43,792 nucleotides of DNA from SZUA-152 sp964401355 (GTDB lineage Bacteria; Pseudomonadota; Gammaproteobacteria; SZUA-152). The position numbers and the translations under genes were made by a program. The stretch covers positions 1 to 43,792 of the forward strand of contig CAYNYJ010000025.1 in assembly GCA_964401355.1 (NCBI GenBank), written 5' to 3'. Position 1 is the first letter of the stretch; the number at the start of each line of letters is the position of its first letter. Below are positions 1-8,286 of the stretch, one piece after another. Below the pieces are notes generated by a model. That model was given only the letters and a program-made list of their open reading frames with translations. It did no database searches and was not told where the DNA came from.

Positions 1-54
1 GCACAAAACAACTCTTTACAGCATGACAAGTATTTGTTAACGGGACAGCAGTGA
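1..54 (-). mobile_element. Truncated end of a mobile element (IS or MITE left end)
   Basis: These 54 bases are the reverse complement of bases 43739-43792 with one mismatch, and the same 54 bases occur again at 30334-30387. Read outward (minus strand) the element starts TCACTGCTGTCCCGTTAAC. The element continues beyond the window edge, so its family cannot be fixed. The repeat boundary is clear because the bases on the chromosomal side differ in all three copies. A sequence contig that stops inside a multicopy repeat would look exactly like this. Confidence 0.75.
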
Positions 55-248
55 AGTGGTTTTTGCATTGGACGATTGTAGCATGCAGTTTATTTGACAA
101 TGTTTACTGCAAGCAACGTTTATTGCAACGTTTGCTAATGGCTTCTCATTCCAGACCGTCACTATTGCCTGTTGACACGAGGCCAGCGAATGAGTGACCC
201 TGTATTTCGTTTTTAATTTATATAATAAATTTTTGTCGTATTAAACCT

Positions 249-698
249 ATGAAAATCATAACCGCGATGGGCCCACGTTGTGGCACCTCATTTGTCATGC
301 AGCAATGCATTAGGGCCCAATTGCCCGTGAATGGTGTCGCATTCATTAATGAAAAATTAACGCCACAATCGGGTAACCCTGAGGGCTATTATGAAATGCA
401 GGGTGATCCGCAAACAGGTCAGATACAAAAGGTCTGGCCTGTACAACTCAAAGAGATTAATCCGCAGCAGATTAGCGCGCTGTTAGTGCTTGATCGGCGC
501 GATAAAAAAGCCTTGTTTGCCTCCATGCAGCGACAGGCAAAACGCGAAAACCTGGCTTATCCGGTTGAACAAGCCTATAAGAAAATTAGCCAGACACTCA
601 AAGACTATCTGCAAAAGACCGGCATCGACTACAAGCTAGTCTACACCGAAGACCTGAATAATGAGCTTGATGCGATACTGGCATATTTGTCCGATTAA
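249..698 (+). CDS. Small sulfotransferase-like P-loop protein
   Basis: A 149-residue soluble protein with no signal peptide. Residues 8-15 (GPRCGTSF) fit the 5' phosphosulfate-binding loop of PAPS-dependent sulfotransferases (usually PRSGTS-like). The later NPEGYYE resembles the segment such enzymes carry after the loop. Known sulfotransferases are roughly twice this length, and I do not see a convincing second PAPS-binding motif. It may be a minimal or non-catalytic member, or another P-loop protein. No clear Shine-Dalgarno precedes the ATG. A TATAAT hexamer lies at 221-226, but without a good -35. The gene stands alone, between the mobile-element end and the convergent msrA. The fold assignment is moderate and the substrate is unknown. 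Confidence 0.55.
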   Translation: MKIITAMGPRCGTSFVMQQCIRAQLPVNGVAFINEKLTPQSGNPEGYYEMQGDPQTGQIQKVWPVQLKEINPQQISALLVLDRRDKKALFASMQRQAKRENLAYPVEQAYKKISQTLKDYLQKTGIDYKLVYTEDLNNELDAILAYLSD

Positions 699-831
699 TC
701 CTGCCTATTGTTCAAACATCGTTTTAAAAACACCGGCATTTCGTTTACTGACGGTTAGCCACCGTTTGCTTTAAGCACGATGAGAGAACGAGCTTACTCC
801 ATTCAAAGCCACCACACTCTGCACATCTGTA

Positions 832-1422
832 TCAATGCGTTGCTTTATCCCCCCAAATCTCTTTCAACCTTTGATCACGGCCGCAGCGCCAACGATAAAG
901 CTTGTAACGAACAGGATTACTTTTATAAAAATTCTGATGATAGCTTTCATCACCTTTAATGGGATAAAAAATCGAGGCATCCAGAATAGGGGTAATCACT
1001 TTTTGACTGGAAAATTGCTTAATTACTTCCTGTCGTGAGCGTTCTGCCAGCGCTCTCTCAGCTTCATTCGCAACAAAAATGGCGCTTAAATAACTGTGCC
1101 CTTTGTCGCAAAATTGTCCTCGACTATCAAAGGGATCAATGTTCACCCAAAAATAATCCAGCAATTCCTGGTAACTGACTATTTCAGGGTCATAAGTAAT
1201 TTCAACAGCTTCATAATGGCCTTTGTGATTACCATTGTACGTCGGATTTTTGAGCGTTCCTCCGGTGAAGCCAGAAATCACTTCCGACACGCCTTTCAGC
1301 TTTTCGAAATCGGATTCCATGCACCAGAAACAGCCTCCGGCAAGCACTGTTTTATCCGCAGCCACATTTGAAATACCCGCTAACAACCCCGCCACTAATA
1401 AAAATATCTGTGTCTTTTTCAT
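832..1422 (-). CDS. msrA: Peptide methionine sulfoxide reductase MsrA, exported form
   Basis: A 196-residue MsrA, which reduces the S-epimer of methionine sulfoxide in proteins. Residues 1-22 form a signal peptide (basic MKK, hydrophobic stretch, ending near VAA-D), so the enzyme should act in the periplasm. The catalytic motif GGCFWCMES places the nucleophilic cysteine at 31 and a second cysteine at 34. Conserved GHYEAVEITYDP and QFCDKGHSYLSAIF segments follow, the latter carrying a probable resolving cysteine. I chose the ATG at 1422 because AAGGA lies about 7 bases upstream. The preceding in-frame GTG at 1425 is less likely. It lies downstream of accA on the same strand but behind a strong terminator, so it probably has its own promoter. 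Confidence 0.93.
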   Translation of the reverse strand: MKKTQIFLLVAGLLAGISNVAADKTVLAGGCFWCMESDFEKLKGVSEVISGFTGGTLKNPTYNGNHKGHYEAVEITYDPEIVSYQELLDYFWVNIDPFDSRGQFCDKGHSYLSAIFVANEAERALAERSRQEVIKQFSSQKVITPILDASIFYPIKGDESYHQNFYKSNPVRYKLYRWRCGRDQRLKEIWGDKATH

Positions 1423-1489
1423 CACTACATCCTTTAGTCAACAACGTTTAAAACCCGGATTCTAAACCCGGTTTCGGCCCCTCCCCTAA

Positions 1490-1519
1490 AAACCAAAAAG
1501 GCTCCGAAACGGAGCCTTA
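1490..1519 (-). terminator. Rho-independent terminator of the dnaE-accA transcript
   Basis: On the minus strand a perfect 9-bp stem, AAGGCTCCG / CGGAGCCTT with a TTT loop (1499-1519), is followed by TTTGGTTTTT. It lies about 30 bases past the accA stop codon. Stem, loop and T-run all fit an intrinsic terminator, and it separates accA from msrA. Confidence 0.88.
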
Positions 1520-1547
1520 ATTAAACAACACAAATCTTCACAAAGTC

Positions 1548-2507
1548 TTAACTTTCTTCAAAATTTCCATATTGCATCAACCGCTCATAACGATTATCGA
1601 GCAATTTATCCAATGACATACTTTCCAGCATTTCCAGATTTTCACTCAGGGCATTTTTGAGATTCAGTGCGATCGCATCCACATCTCTATGCGCCCCCCC
1701 CAGAGGCTCGCTAACAATCTGATCAATCAACCCCAACTCTTTCAGTCGCCCGGAAGTGATACCCATGGCCACCGCTGCGTCCGCCGCCTTATCAGCACTC
1801 TTCCATAAAATGGTTGAGCAGCCTTCCGGTGAAATCACCGCGTAGGTGCCGTATTGCAACATCAACACGCGGTCACCCACCCCAATAGCGAGCGCCCCCC
1901 CGGAACCCCCTTCACCAATAATGGTGCAGATGATCGGAGTTTTGAGCTGCGACATCACAAACAGGTTGCGGGCGATAGCCTCGGATTGGCCACGCTCTTC
2001 AGCATCGATACCGGGGTATGCTCCGGGGGTGTCGATGAAGGTGAAGATCGGCATTTTAAAACTCTCGGCCATTTCCATCAGGCGCAGCGCCTTGCGGTAA
2101 CCTTCAGGCCGTGGCATGGCGAAGTTTCGTTTCAGCTTTTCCGTGGTATCGCGACCCTTTTGCTGACCAATAACCATCACCGGTTTGCCATCGAGCCGCG
2201 CAACACCGCCGACCAGGGCCTGATCGTCCGCGTAAGCACGATCACCGTGTAATTCCTGAAAATCAGTAAAAATGCGTTCGATATAATCCAGAGTGTAAGG
2301 GCGCAGGGGATGTCGCGACATTTGCGATACCTGCCACGGGTCTAGTTTAGAAAATATCGATTCGGTGAGCTCTTTACTTTTGCCTTGTAAGCGAGAAATC
2401 TCATCAGAGATATTAATCTCGGCATCGGAACCAACGTAGCGTAGCTCTTCGATCTTCGCCTCAAGTTCAGCGATAGGTTGTTCAAATTCGAGAAAGTTTA
2501 AATTCAT
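1548..2507 (-). CDS. accA: Acetyl-CoA carboxylase carboxyltransferase subunit alpha
   Basis: A 319-residue protein, the family's normal length. With AccD it forms the carboxyltransferase that moves CO2 from carboxy-biotin to acetyl-CoA, the first step of fatty acid synthesis. Recognisable segments are the N-terminal LNFLEFEQPIAELEAKIEEL helix, the HPLRPYTLDYI and FQELHGDRAYADD motifs, and the crotonase-like core with TPGAYPGIDAEERGQ and GEGGSGGALAIG, the oxyanion-hole region. The ATG at 2507 is the canonical start. It follows dnaE by 90 bases, as in many gammaproteobacteria, and ends at a strong terminator. Confidence 0.97.
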   Translation of the reverse strand: MNLNFLEFEQPIAELEAKIEELRYVGSDAEINISDEISRLQGKSKELTESIFSKLDPWQVSQMSRHPLRPYTLDYIERIFTDFQELHGDRAYADDQALVGGVARLDGKPVMVIGQQKGRDTTEKLKRNFAMPRPEGYRKALRLMEMAESFKMPIFTFIDTPGAYPGIDAEERGQSEAIARNLFVMSQLKTPIICTIIGEGGSGGALAIGVGDRVLMLQYGTYAVISPEGCSTILWKSADKAADAAVAMGITSGRLKELGLIDQIVSEPLGGAHRDVDAIALNLKNALSENLEMLESMSLDKLLDNRYERLMQYGNFEES

Positions 2508-2520
2508 AATAATTCAGCGT

Positions 2521-2579
2521 AAAGATAAAAGGGGAAAGATGAAAGTGGCTAATATTCTACCCTTTTCTCTTTTATCTTT
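2521..2579. repeat. Inverted repeat in the dnaE-accA gap
   Basis: AAAGATAAAAG at 2521-2531 is the exact reverse complement of CTTTTATCTTT at 2569-2579, with a 37-base loop. The arms are AT-rich and purine/pyrimidine-biased and fill most of the gap between dnaE and accA. It could be an RNA hairpin that affects accA expression or a small intergenic repeat. No T-run makes it an obvious terminator. Confidence 0.5.
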
Positions 2580-2597
2580 CCTCTTTTCTCTGTCCTT

Positions 2598-5500
2598 CTA
2601 ATATTCCACCCGCACCTGACCCCGCCCCACCAGTTCGTCCAACCGTCGCATCAGTTCGTCCGTGGGCCGCACGCGCCACTCGGCACCTAACTGAATTTGT
2701 ACAGAGGCGCCATCTTGCTGGTAGTCCACACGCACCGGGCAGTGACCTTCACGATAGGGGCCGAGCACCTCGCTCAATCCACGAATAAAACCGTTACCGG
2801 CCTTTTTCTGATCCACCTTCAATACCAGTTGCCGGGCAAAGGCCTCGCGGGCATGGTCGATGTCGTAAATCTTGTTGGCACTCATTTTCAAGCCACCGGT
2901 GTAATCGTCCACGCTCACCTCGCCCTCCACCACCAGCAGGCGGTCTTTGGCGATGAGGTCACGATACTGATTGTAGGCCTCGGAAAACACCGCCAGTTCC
3001 AGGCGGCCGGTACGATCATCCAGGGTGATGAAAGCAATACGATCCCCACGTTTGGTGTTCATGGTGCGTATTGCCACCACCAAACCGGCCACGGTGATAC
3101 GTTGCTCGCTCTTGGGATTGAGGTTGGCAATGCGCACAGAGACAAACTGCTCAATCTCGTGCTCGTAACGGTCGATGGGGTGACCCGTGAGGTACAGCCC
3201 CAGGGTTTCTTTTTCGCCGGTGAGGCGGATTTCATCGTCCCAGTCCTTGGCCACGATAAACTGCCCCGTGGCTTCCTCGGCCATCGGCTCCGCCACGCCG
3301 AACATGTCGTTCTGGCCGCTGGCGAGATTTTTGTGATGCTGGTCGGCACGCTGTACGGCGGACTCTAAGGTCGCCATCAACGTTGCCCGATTCGCCCCCA
3401 ACTCCATCGTTTCACGATGCGGACCCAAGTCATCCATGGCACCACAGCGAATCAAGCCTTCCAGGGTGCGTTTATTGGCCTTTTTCAGGTCGATGCGCTG
3501 GCAGAAATCGAACAGGTCTTTAAACGGCCCATCCTGTTTACGACTCTCAATAATACCTTCGATGGCCCCCTCGCCCACGCCCTTGACGGCACCCAGGCCG
3601 TAAAAAATACCGCCGTCATCGCGCACCGTAAATTTATACTGGCAGGCGTTGACGTTGGGCGATATGACGTCCAGATTCATCTCCCGCGCATCTTCGATGA
3701 GGACCACCACCTTGTCGGTGTTGTCCATGTCCGCCGACATCACCGCCGCCATGAAGGCCGCCGGATAATGCGTTTTAAGCCAGGCGGTTTGATACGACAC
3801 CAACGCATAGGCCGCCGAGTGGGATTTATTGAAACCGTAACCGGCAAACTTCTCCATCAGATCAAAAATGTACGTCGCAGTCTTTTCCTCGACGCCGCGC
3901 GCCAGCGCGCCACTGGTAAACAACTCGCGCTGCTTGGCCATTTCCTCGGGCTTCTTTTTACCCATGGCACGCCGCAGCATATCGGCGCCGCCCAGCGTGT
4001 AACCGGCCAGCACCTGGGCGATCTGCATCACCTGTTCCTGATACAGAATGACGCCGTAGGTGGGTTCGAGAATGGATTTGATGTCCGGGTGCGGGTACTG
4101 CGCGGCCTTCTTGCCATGTTTGACGTTGATGAAATCGTCCACCATGCCCGAGCCCAGCGGGCCGGGACGGAACAGCGCCACCAGAGCGATAATTTCCTCG
4201 AAGGCATCCGGCTGCAGACGCTTGATGAGGTCCTTCATGCCGCGCGATTCCAGCTGGAACACGGCGGTGGTATTGCAGGCCTTGAGCAACGTGTAAGTGG
4301 GCGCATCGTCCAGCGGGATAGTTTCGATATCCGGGCGGGCGGCGTTGCCCTGCCCGCTTTTCTCACCACGGTTCGTCGCGAGGGCGTCGAGGCGCCGTCC
4401 TGGCGAGACGCACGGACCGGAAGTCGCCGCTACGTCAAGCCGGCTGGAGGAAGTACGTCCCCCCAGGGCGAGTGACTCGGCATCCGCAGTAGAAGAATGG
4501 TGAGAAATGCGGGCTTGTTTTTCGATGTTGTCCAGCGCCCAGTCAATGATGGTCAGGGTACGCAGCCCCAGGAAATCGAACTTGACCAGGCCCACCGCCT
4601 CGACGTCGTCCTTGTCGAACTGGCTGACCACGTTCGCGCCGCCCTCTTCGCAGTACAGCGGGCAGAAGTCAGTGAGTTTGGTGGGCGCGATCACCACCCC
4701 CCCCGCGTGCTTGCCGGCGTTACGCTTGAGGCCTTCCAGCGACTTGGCCATGTCGATAAGCGAGGCGACATCCTCATCCTGCTCGTAAAGCTCGCGCAGG
4801 GACTCTTCCTGCTCCATGGCTTGGTCGAGGCTGATGCCCACCTCGAAGGGGATCATCTTGGAGATACGATCCACGAAGCCGTAAGGATGACCAAACACCC
4901 GGCCCACGTCGCGCACCACCGCCTTGGCGGCCATAGAACCGTAGGTGATGATCTGCGAAACCTTTTCGCGGCCGTATTTACGTGCCACATAATCGATCAC
5001 CCGGTCGCGGCCTTCCATACAGAAATCCACGTCGAAATCGGGCATCGAGACCCGTTCGGGGTTGAGAAATCGTTCGAACAGCAAATCGTATTCCAATGGA
5101 TCGAGGTCGGTGATGGTGAGCACGTAGGCCACCAGCGAACCGGCACCGGAACCACGCCCCGGGCCCACCGGAATACTGTTGTTTTTCGCCCATTGGATAA
5201 AGTCGGCGACGATCAGGAAGTAACCGGGGAAACCCATCTCGATGATGACGCCCAGCTCTCGTTCCAGCCGCGCATCATAGGGTTTGCGAATCTCGGCAAA
5301 GTCCGCGGCATTGCGGTCGAACAGCTTGTCGAGCCGTGCCTCCAGACCCTTTTGCGATTCCTGACGGAAATATTCCGCCTCGGTGAGGCCATCAGGGATG
5401 GGAAAATCCGGCAGGAAGTTTTTGCCCAGGGTCAGCTCAACCGTGCAGCGCTTGGCGATCTCGACGGTGTTTTCCAGCGCCTCAGGGATGTCGCTGAACA

Positions 5501-6242
5501 GCTCGGCCATTTCTTCGGGTGAGCGCAGGTATTGCTGTTCGGTGTAATTTTTGGGCCGACGAGGATCGTCCAACGTACGGCCATCGTGAATGCAGACCCG
5601 CGCCTCGTGGGCCTCGAAATCCTCGGATTTGATAAAACGCACATCGTTAGTCGCCACCACCGGCAAGTCTGCCGCTTGCGCCAAGGCCACTGCGGCATGC
5701 AGGTAGTCCTCTTCTTCGGGACGTCCCGTGCGTTGCAGTTCCAGATAATAACGATCGGGAAACAACCGTTGCCAACGCGCGAGGCAGGCCTGCACTCGCT
5801 CCTCATCCCCGGCCAACAGGGCGCGCCCCACGTCTCCCTCACGCCCGCCGGAGAGCGCAATCAGGCCCGCGCTGTGGCCTTCCAGCCAATCGGCATTGAG
5901 AATGGGGATGCCCCGGTGCTGGCCTTCGGCATAGCTGCGGGAGACCAGTTCGGTGAGATGGCGATAGCCCTGGTTGGTCTGGCAGAGCAGTGTCAGCCGC
6001 GACGGCTGCGCGGCATCCTCGCCATTGGCCAGCCACACATCCACACCGATAATGGGTTTGATGCCCTGCGCCATGGCGGCCCGGTAAAATTTGACCATCG
6101 CAAACAGGTTGCTCTGATCCGTCACCGCCACCGCTGGCATGCCCTTTTCGGCCACCGCCTTGGTCAGCGACTTGATGCGGACCACCCCATCCACCAATGA
6201 ATATTCGGTGTGCAAGCGGAGGTGGATGAAGCTGAAACTCAT
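2598..6242 (-). CDS. dnaE: DNA polymerase III alpha subunit, with in-frame insertion
   Basis: The replicative polymerase catalytic subunit, 1214 residues from the ATG at 6242. That start has GGAGA 8 bases upstream and gives the usual opening MSFSFIHLRLHTEYSLVDG; a longer frame to 6287 is unlikely. The N-terminal PHP domain is followed by the C-family palm with PDFDVDF (two catalytic Asp) and VKFDFLGLRTLTI (third Asp). Next come the TTAVFQLESRGMKDLIKRL finger segment, the helix-hairpin-helix/beta-clamp region and the OB fold (ITVAGLVVAIRTMNTKRGDR). Between WALDNI and IPLDD there are 68 residues where E. coli DnaE, from memory, has about 16. The extra ~50 residues (about 579-628) are low-complexity, Ser/Gly/Arg/Ala-rich, and bounded at DNA level by an inverted repeat. 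Without them the length is near the typical 1160. The frame stays open throughout, so the gene is probably functional. Confidence 0.97.
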   Translation of the reverse strand: MSFSFIHLRLHTEYSLVDGVVRIKSLTKAVAEKGMPAVAVTDQSNLFAMVKFYRAAMAQGIKPIIGVDVWLANGEDAAQPSRLTLLCQTNQGYRHLTELVSRSYAEGQHRGIPILNADWLEGHSAGLIALSGGREGDVGRALLAGDEERVQACLARWQRLFPDRYYLELQRTGRPEEEDYLHAAVALAQAADLPVVATNDVRFIKSEDFEAHEARVCIHDGRTLDDPRRPKNYTEQQYLRSPEEMAELFSDIPEALENTVEIAKRCTVELTLGKNFLPDFPIPDGLTEAEYFRQESQKGLEARLDKLFDRNAADFAEIRKPYDARLERELGVIIEMGFPGYFLIVADFIQWAKNNSIPVGPGRGSGAGSLVAYVLTITDLDPLEYDLLFERFLNPERVSMPDFDVDFCMEGRDRVIDYVARKYGREKVSQIITYGSMAAKAVVRDVGRVFGHPYGFVDRISKMIPFEVGISLDQAMEQEESLRELYEQDEDVASLIDMAKSLEGLKRNAGKHAGGVVIAPTKLTDFCPLYCEEGGANVVSQFDKDDVEAVGLVKFDFLGLRTLTIIDWALDNIEKQARISHHSSTADAESLALGGRTSSSRLDVAATSGPCVSPGRRLDALATNRGEKSGQGNAARPDIETIPLDDAPTYTLLKACNTTAVFQLESRGMKDLIKRLQPDAFEEIIALVALFRPGPLGSGMVDDFINVKHGKKAAQYPHPDIKSILEPTYGVILYQEQVMQIAQVLAGYTLGGADMLRRAMGKKKPEEMAKQRELFTSGALARGVEEKTATYIFDLMEKFAGYGFNKSHSAAYALVSYQTAWLKTHYPAAFMAAVMSADMDNTDKVVVLIEDAREMNLDVISPNVNACQYKFTVRDDGGIFYGLGAVKGVGEGAIEGIIESRKQDGPFKDLFDFCQRIDLKKANKRTLEGLIRCGAMDDLGPHRETMELGANRATLMATLESAVQRADQHHKNLASGQNDMFGVAEPMAEEATGQFIVAKDWDDEIRLTGEKETLGLYLTGHPIDRYEHEIEQFVSVRIANLNPKSEQRITVAGLVVAIRTMNTKRGDRIAFITLDDRTGRLELAVFSEAYNQYRDLIAKDRLLVVEGEVSVDDYTGGLKMSANKIYDIDHAREAFARQLVLKVDQKKAGNGFIRGLSEVLGPYREGHCPVRVDYQQDGASVQIQLGAEWRVRPTDELMRRLDELVGRGQVRVEY
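4352..4514. mobile_element. Palindromic element inserted in frame in dnaE
   Basis: The left arm, 4352-4368, and the right arm, 4498-4514 (TGGTGAGAAATGCGGGC on the plus strand), are reverse complements over 17 bases with one mismatch. The inner 10 bases (TTTCTCACCA / TGGTGAGAAA) are perfect. The enclosed DNA encodes the ~50 residues that DnaE relatives lack. The interior is GC-rich, and its encoded peptide looks unlike protein core (many S, G, R, A). The size of the excess fits a multiple of three, so the frame is kept. I see no second copy in this window. It resembles in concept the Rickettsia palindromic elements found inside genes, but relatedness is not shown. Confidence 0.65.
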
Positions 6243-6750
6243 CAGCTGATTCTCCGGTGTCGTCGCCCAAGTTTCAAGACTTGACAAGCATAACCGGCAG
6301 CAAGATTTTCACTCTGCGGCACAAAAATCCAACCGGCAGACCATCGATCACTTTTCAACGACATTGCACCGCAACCAAAGCCCCATTCAGCCACGAAAAT
6401 ACAGAAAAATGTCAATAAAAATACTCAACTATCAAATGCACCTACCGATAATCCTAGAACACAGGAACTCTTTCTATTCCCATAAATCCGTAAAAAAGTA
6501 TGCGCCGCCCTCACCTTCACCCGCTGTCCTATATTCCTTGGTTTATGACAGGGCTGGTGCTGTAGTTCGTCGCATACTCTGATGAAAGCCGCCCAGGAAG
6601 AGGCTCTACGTATACAATCTGCTTGCCTGAAGTGTCGGAGTCTGACACCCTCGAACTCAATAATGTCGTGTAAGATTTATTAATAAATGACCGGACGATA
6701 TCGATAAGCCAGTATTGCCCGCCAAACGTTGAACCGTCCACACATCCGCA
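6243..6750. other. Intergenic region upstream of dnaE
   Basis: About 500 bases between the dnaE start and the end of the HD-GYP gene. I see no convincing gene: short open frames of about 70 codons lack ribosome sites and family features. A small hairpin (GTGTC/GACAC) lies near 6634-6650. A TTGACA on the minus strand (complement of 6408-6413) has no good -10 at the right distance. In many relatives rnhB and dnaE are almost adjacent, so this length reflects the insertion of extra material here. Confidence 0.5.
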
Positions 6751-8016
6751 TCACAAGAGATTCGCTATCCCGCTTTCTGAATAACTCAGTTCTTCCTGCA
6801 AAATTGTTTTCAATTCAATACCCAGTGACCCCGGCTCCAGAATTTCAGTTATCAATATCGGCAATCCTGTCTTTTCCCACACGCTACTTGAGAGATTGAT
6901 CAAGCGACGTGGTAAATAGGGTTTACCCTCGGCACTCATCGTCAGCAGCACAATGGGTTTGATACGGTGATCCGCGTCGGTAGCCACCACCAGCCCCACC
7001 TCCTGTGTATTCAGCCGCACCACACTGCCGATAGGATAGATACCCAAACACTTGATAAATTTTTCCAGTAACGCGACATCAAAATTCCCGGCAGCCCACT
7101 TAAACAGATTTTCCAGTGCCAAGGCTGGCGCCACACCGTCGTGATAACAGCGATCCGAGGTAATCGCATCGTACACGTCGACGATACTGGCAATGCGAGT
7201 GAGTAATGGAATGTCGTCTTCAGACATGCCATTGGGATAGCCCCCACCATCCAAACGTTCATGGTGATGAAGGACAATGTGCAAGCTCTCCATTGCCAGT
7301 TCATTATCATTCACCAGCATTGCATGACCCATTGACGGGTGCTGCATCATAATGCCAAATTCGTGCTTGGTGAGGCTTCCCGGTTTATTCAGAATTTCAT
7401 CCGGGATCTGCATCTTACCAATATCATGCAACAAGGCACCTATGCCTAATTTATGCAGTTGATCGTCATCCAGCTCCAGGGTACCGCCAAAGGTTAAGGC
7501 CAGAATACAAACATTGATACAGTGCGTCGCGGTATATTCATCCCGGGAACGAAGGTGGGTCAGCCACACCAGGGCATCAGGATTGGTGATCACTTCATCG
7601 GCGAGCTGGGTGACAAGCTCACGTGCTTTAGCCGTGTCCACACCCTTGCCCAGGCGACTATCTTCAAGCATGGTATCAATCCAGCCCCGTGCATCCTTGT
7701 ACACACTGAAAGAGTCAACCAATGCCTGACGAAACTCATCTTCAAAAAATAAAGCCGTTTTCAGTCGCTTACCCGATATATTCTTCCTAGCGACCACATG
7801 ATGATCCACAGGAAGATTGTCGGTTAATCCCGGCTGTGACAACTCCACATCAATAAACACATATTCACAAAACTCAGAAAGTTCGCTGATTTCACTCGCA
7901 TTTTTCAAAGAGAATCCCTGAAAAAGAAAAGGCGTATCGATCCAGGGGCGATCCAGTTCCGTCACATACATGCCGATTTTCAGCTCGGTTGTATAAACTT
8001 GTATTTTTTTTTGCAT
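6751..8016 (-). CDS. HD-GYP domain cyclic-di-GMP phosphodiesterase with DUF3391
   Basis: A 421-residue cytoplasmic protein. Residues 1-60 match the DUF3391 N-terminal module (KIQVYTTELKIGMYVTELDRPW). The HD-GYP domain occupies about 140-340: LLHDIGKMQIPDEIL with the HD dyad at 197-198, then MMQHPSMGH, and HHERLDGGGYPNG at 251-263 carrying the GYP signature. All metal-binding positions I can check are intact, so hydrolysis of c-di-GMP is likely. I chose the ATG at 8016 because AAGGA precedes it closely; a longer frame to 8052 adds residues not seen in the family. It sits between rnhB and dnaE, which are neighbours in many gammaproteobacteria, so it looks like a later arrival. Its role in the cell (motility, biofilm) cannot be told from the sequence. 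Confidence 0.93.
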   Translation of the reverse strand: MQKKIQVYTTELKIGMYVTELDRPWIDTPFLFQGFSLKNASEISELSEFCEYVFIDVELSQPGLTDNLPVDHHVVARKNISGKRLKTALFFEDEFRQALVDSFSVYKDARGWIDTMLEDSRLGKGVDTAKARELVTQLADEVITNPDALVWLTHLRSRDEYTATHCINVCILALTFGGTLELDDDQLHKLGIGALLHDIGKMQIPDEILNKPGSLTKHEFGIMMQHPSMGHAMLVNDNELAMESLHIVLHHHERLDGGGYPNGMSEDDIPLLTRIASIVDVYDAITSDRCYHDGVAPALALENLFKWAAGNFDVALLEKFIKCLGIYPIGSVVRLNTQEVGLVVATDADHRIKPIVLLTMSAEGKPYLPRRLINLSSSVWEKTGLPILITEILEPGSLGIELKTILQEELSYSESGIANLL

Positions 8017-8146
8017 GAGAATCCTTCCCCAGTCTTCCAGCCTGTCCACCACTGCAACGACAAAAAACCCGTAGACTTGAGCACTAAATATTACCCAAAG
8101 TGGGAAGATACCGTGTCGGCCCTGGCGCAGCCCATCACTTCGGTGG

Positions 8147-8281
8147 TCAAAGGTCTATTCGATAAGTGTCAAGCAACTTCTCCGGCCCATCAATCATGGC
8201 ACCCAAATCATTTAACAGGCCATCTCGCAAACTGTACACCCAACCATGCACGGTTAATGACTGCCCTCGTTGCCATACGTT
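8147..8281 (-). pseudogene. C-terminal relic of a beta-carbonic anhydrase gene
   Basis: Directly after the rnhB stop, the minus strand encodes 44 residues containing WQRGQSLTVHGWVYSLRDG and then LLNDLGAMIDGPEKLL, ending at a TGA. This matches the C-terminus of proteobacterial beta-carbonic anhydrases (Can/YadF type), where RGQ, HGW.Y and DGLL.DL are conserved. The zinc-binding N-terminal two thirds are absent, and the frame is closed upstream by a TAA at 8282-8284. It is therefore a remnant of a lost gene. It could be left over from the insertion or deletion that also brought in the HD-GYP gene. The match rests on remembered family motifs. Confidence 0.65.
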
Positions 8282-8286
8282 TTACA

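Noticed and set aside
3417..5522. Long plus-strand frames of 340-350 codons opposite dnaE
   Set aside because: They are antisense shadows of a conserved gene; the minus-strand frame carries all polymerase motifs.
6364..6741. Two frames of about 70 codons between dnaE and the HD-GYP gene
   Set aside because: No ribosome sites, no recognisable motifs and atypical composition; chance frames in non-coding DNA.
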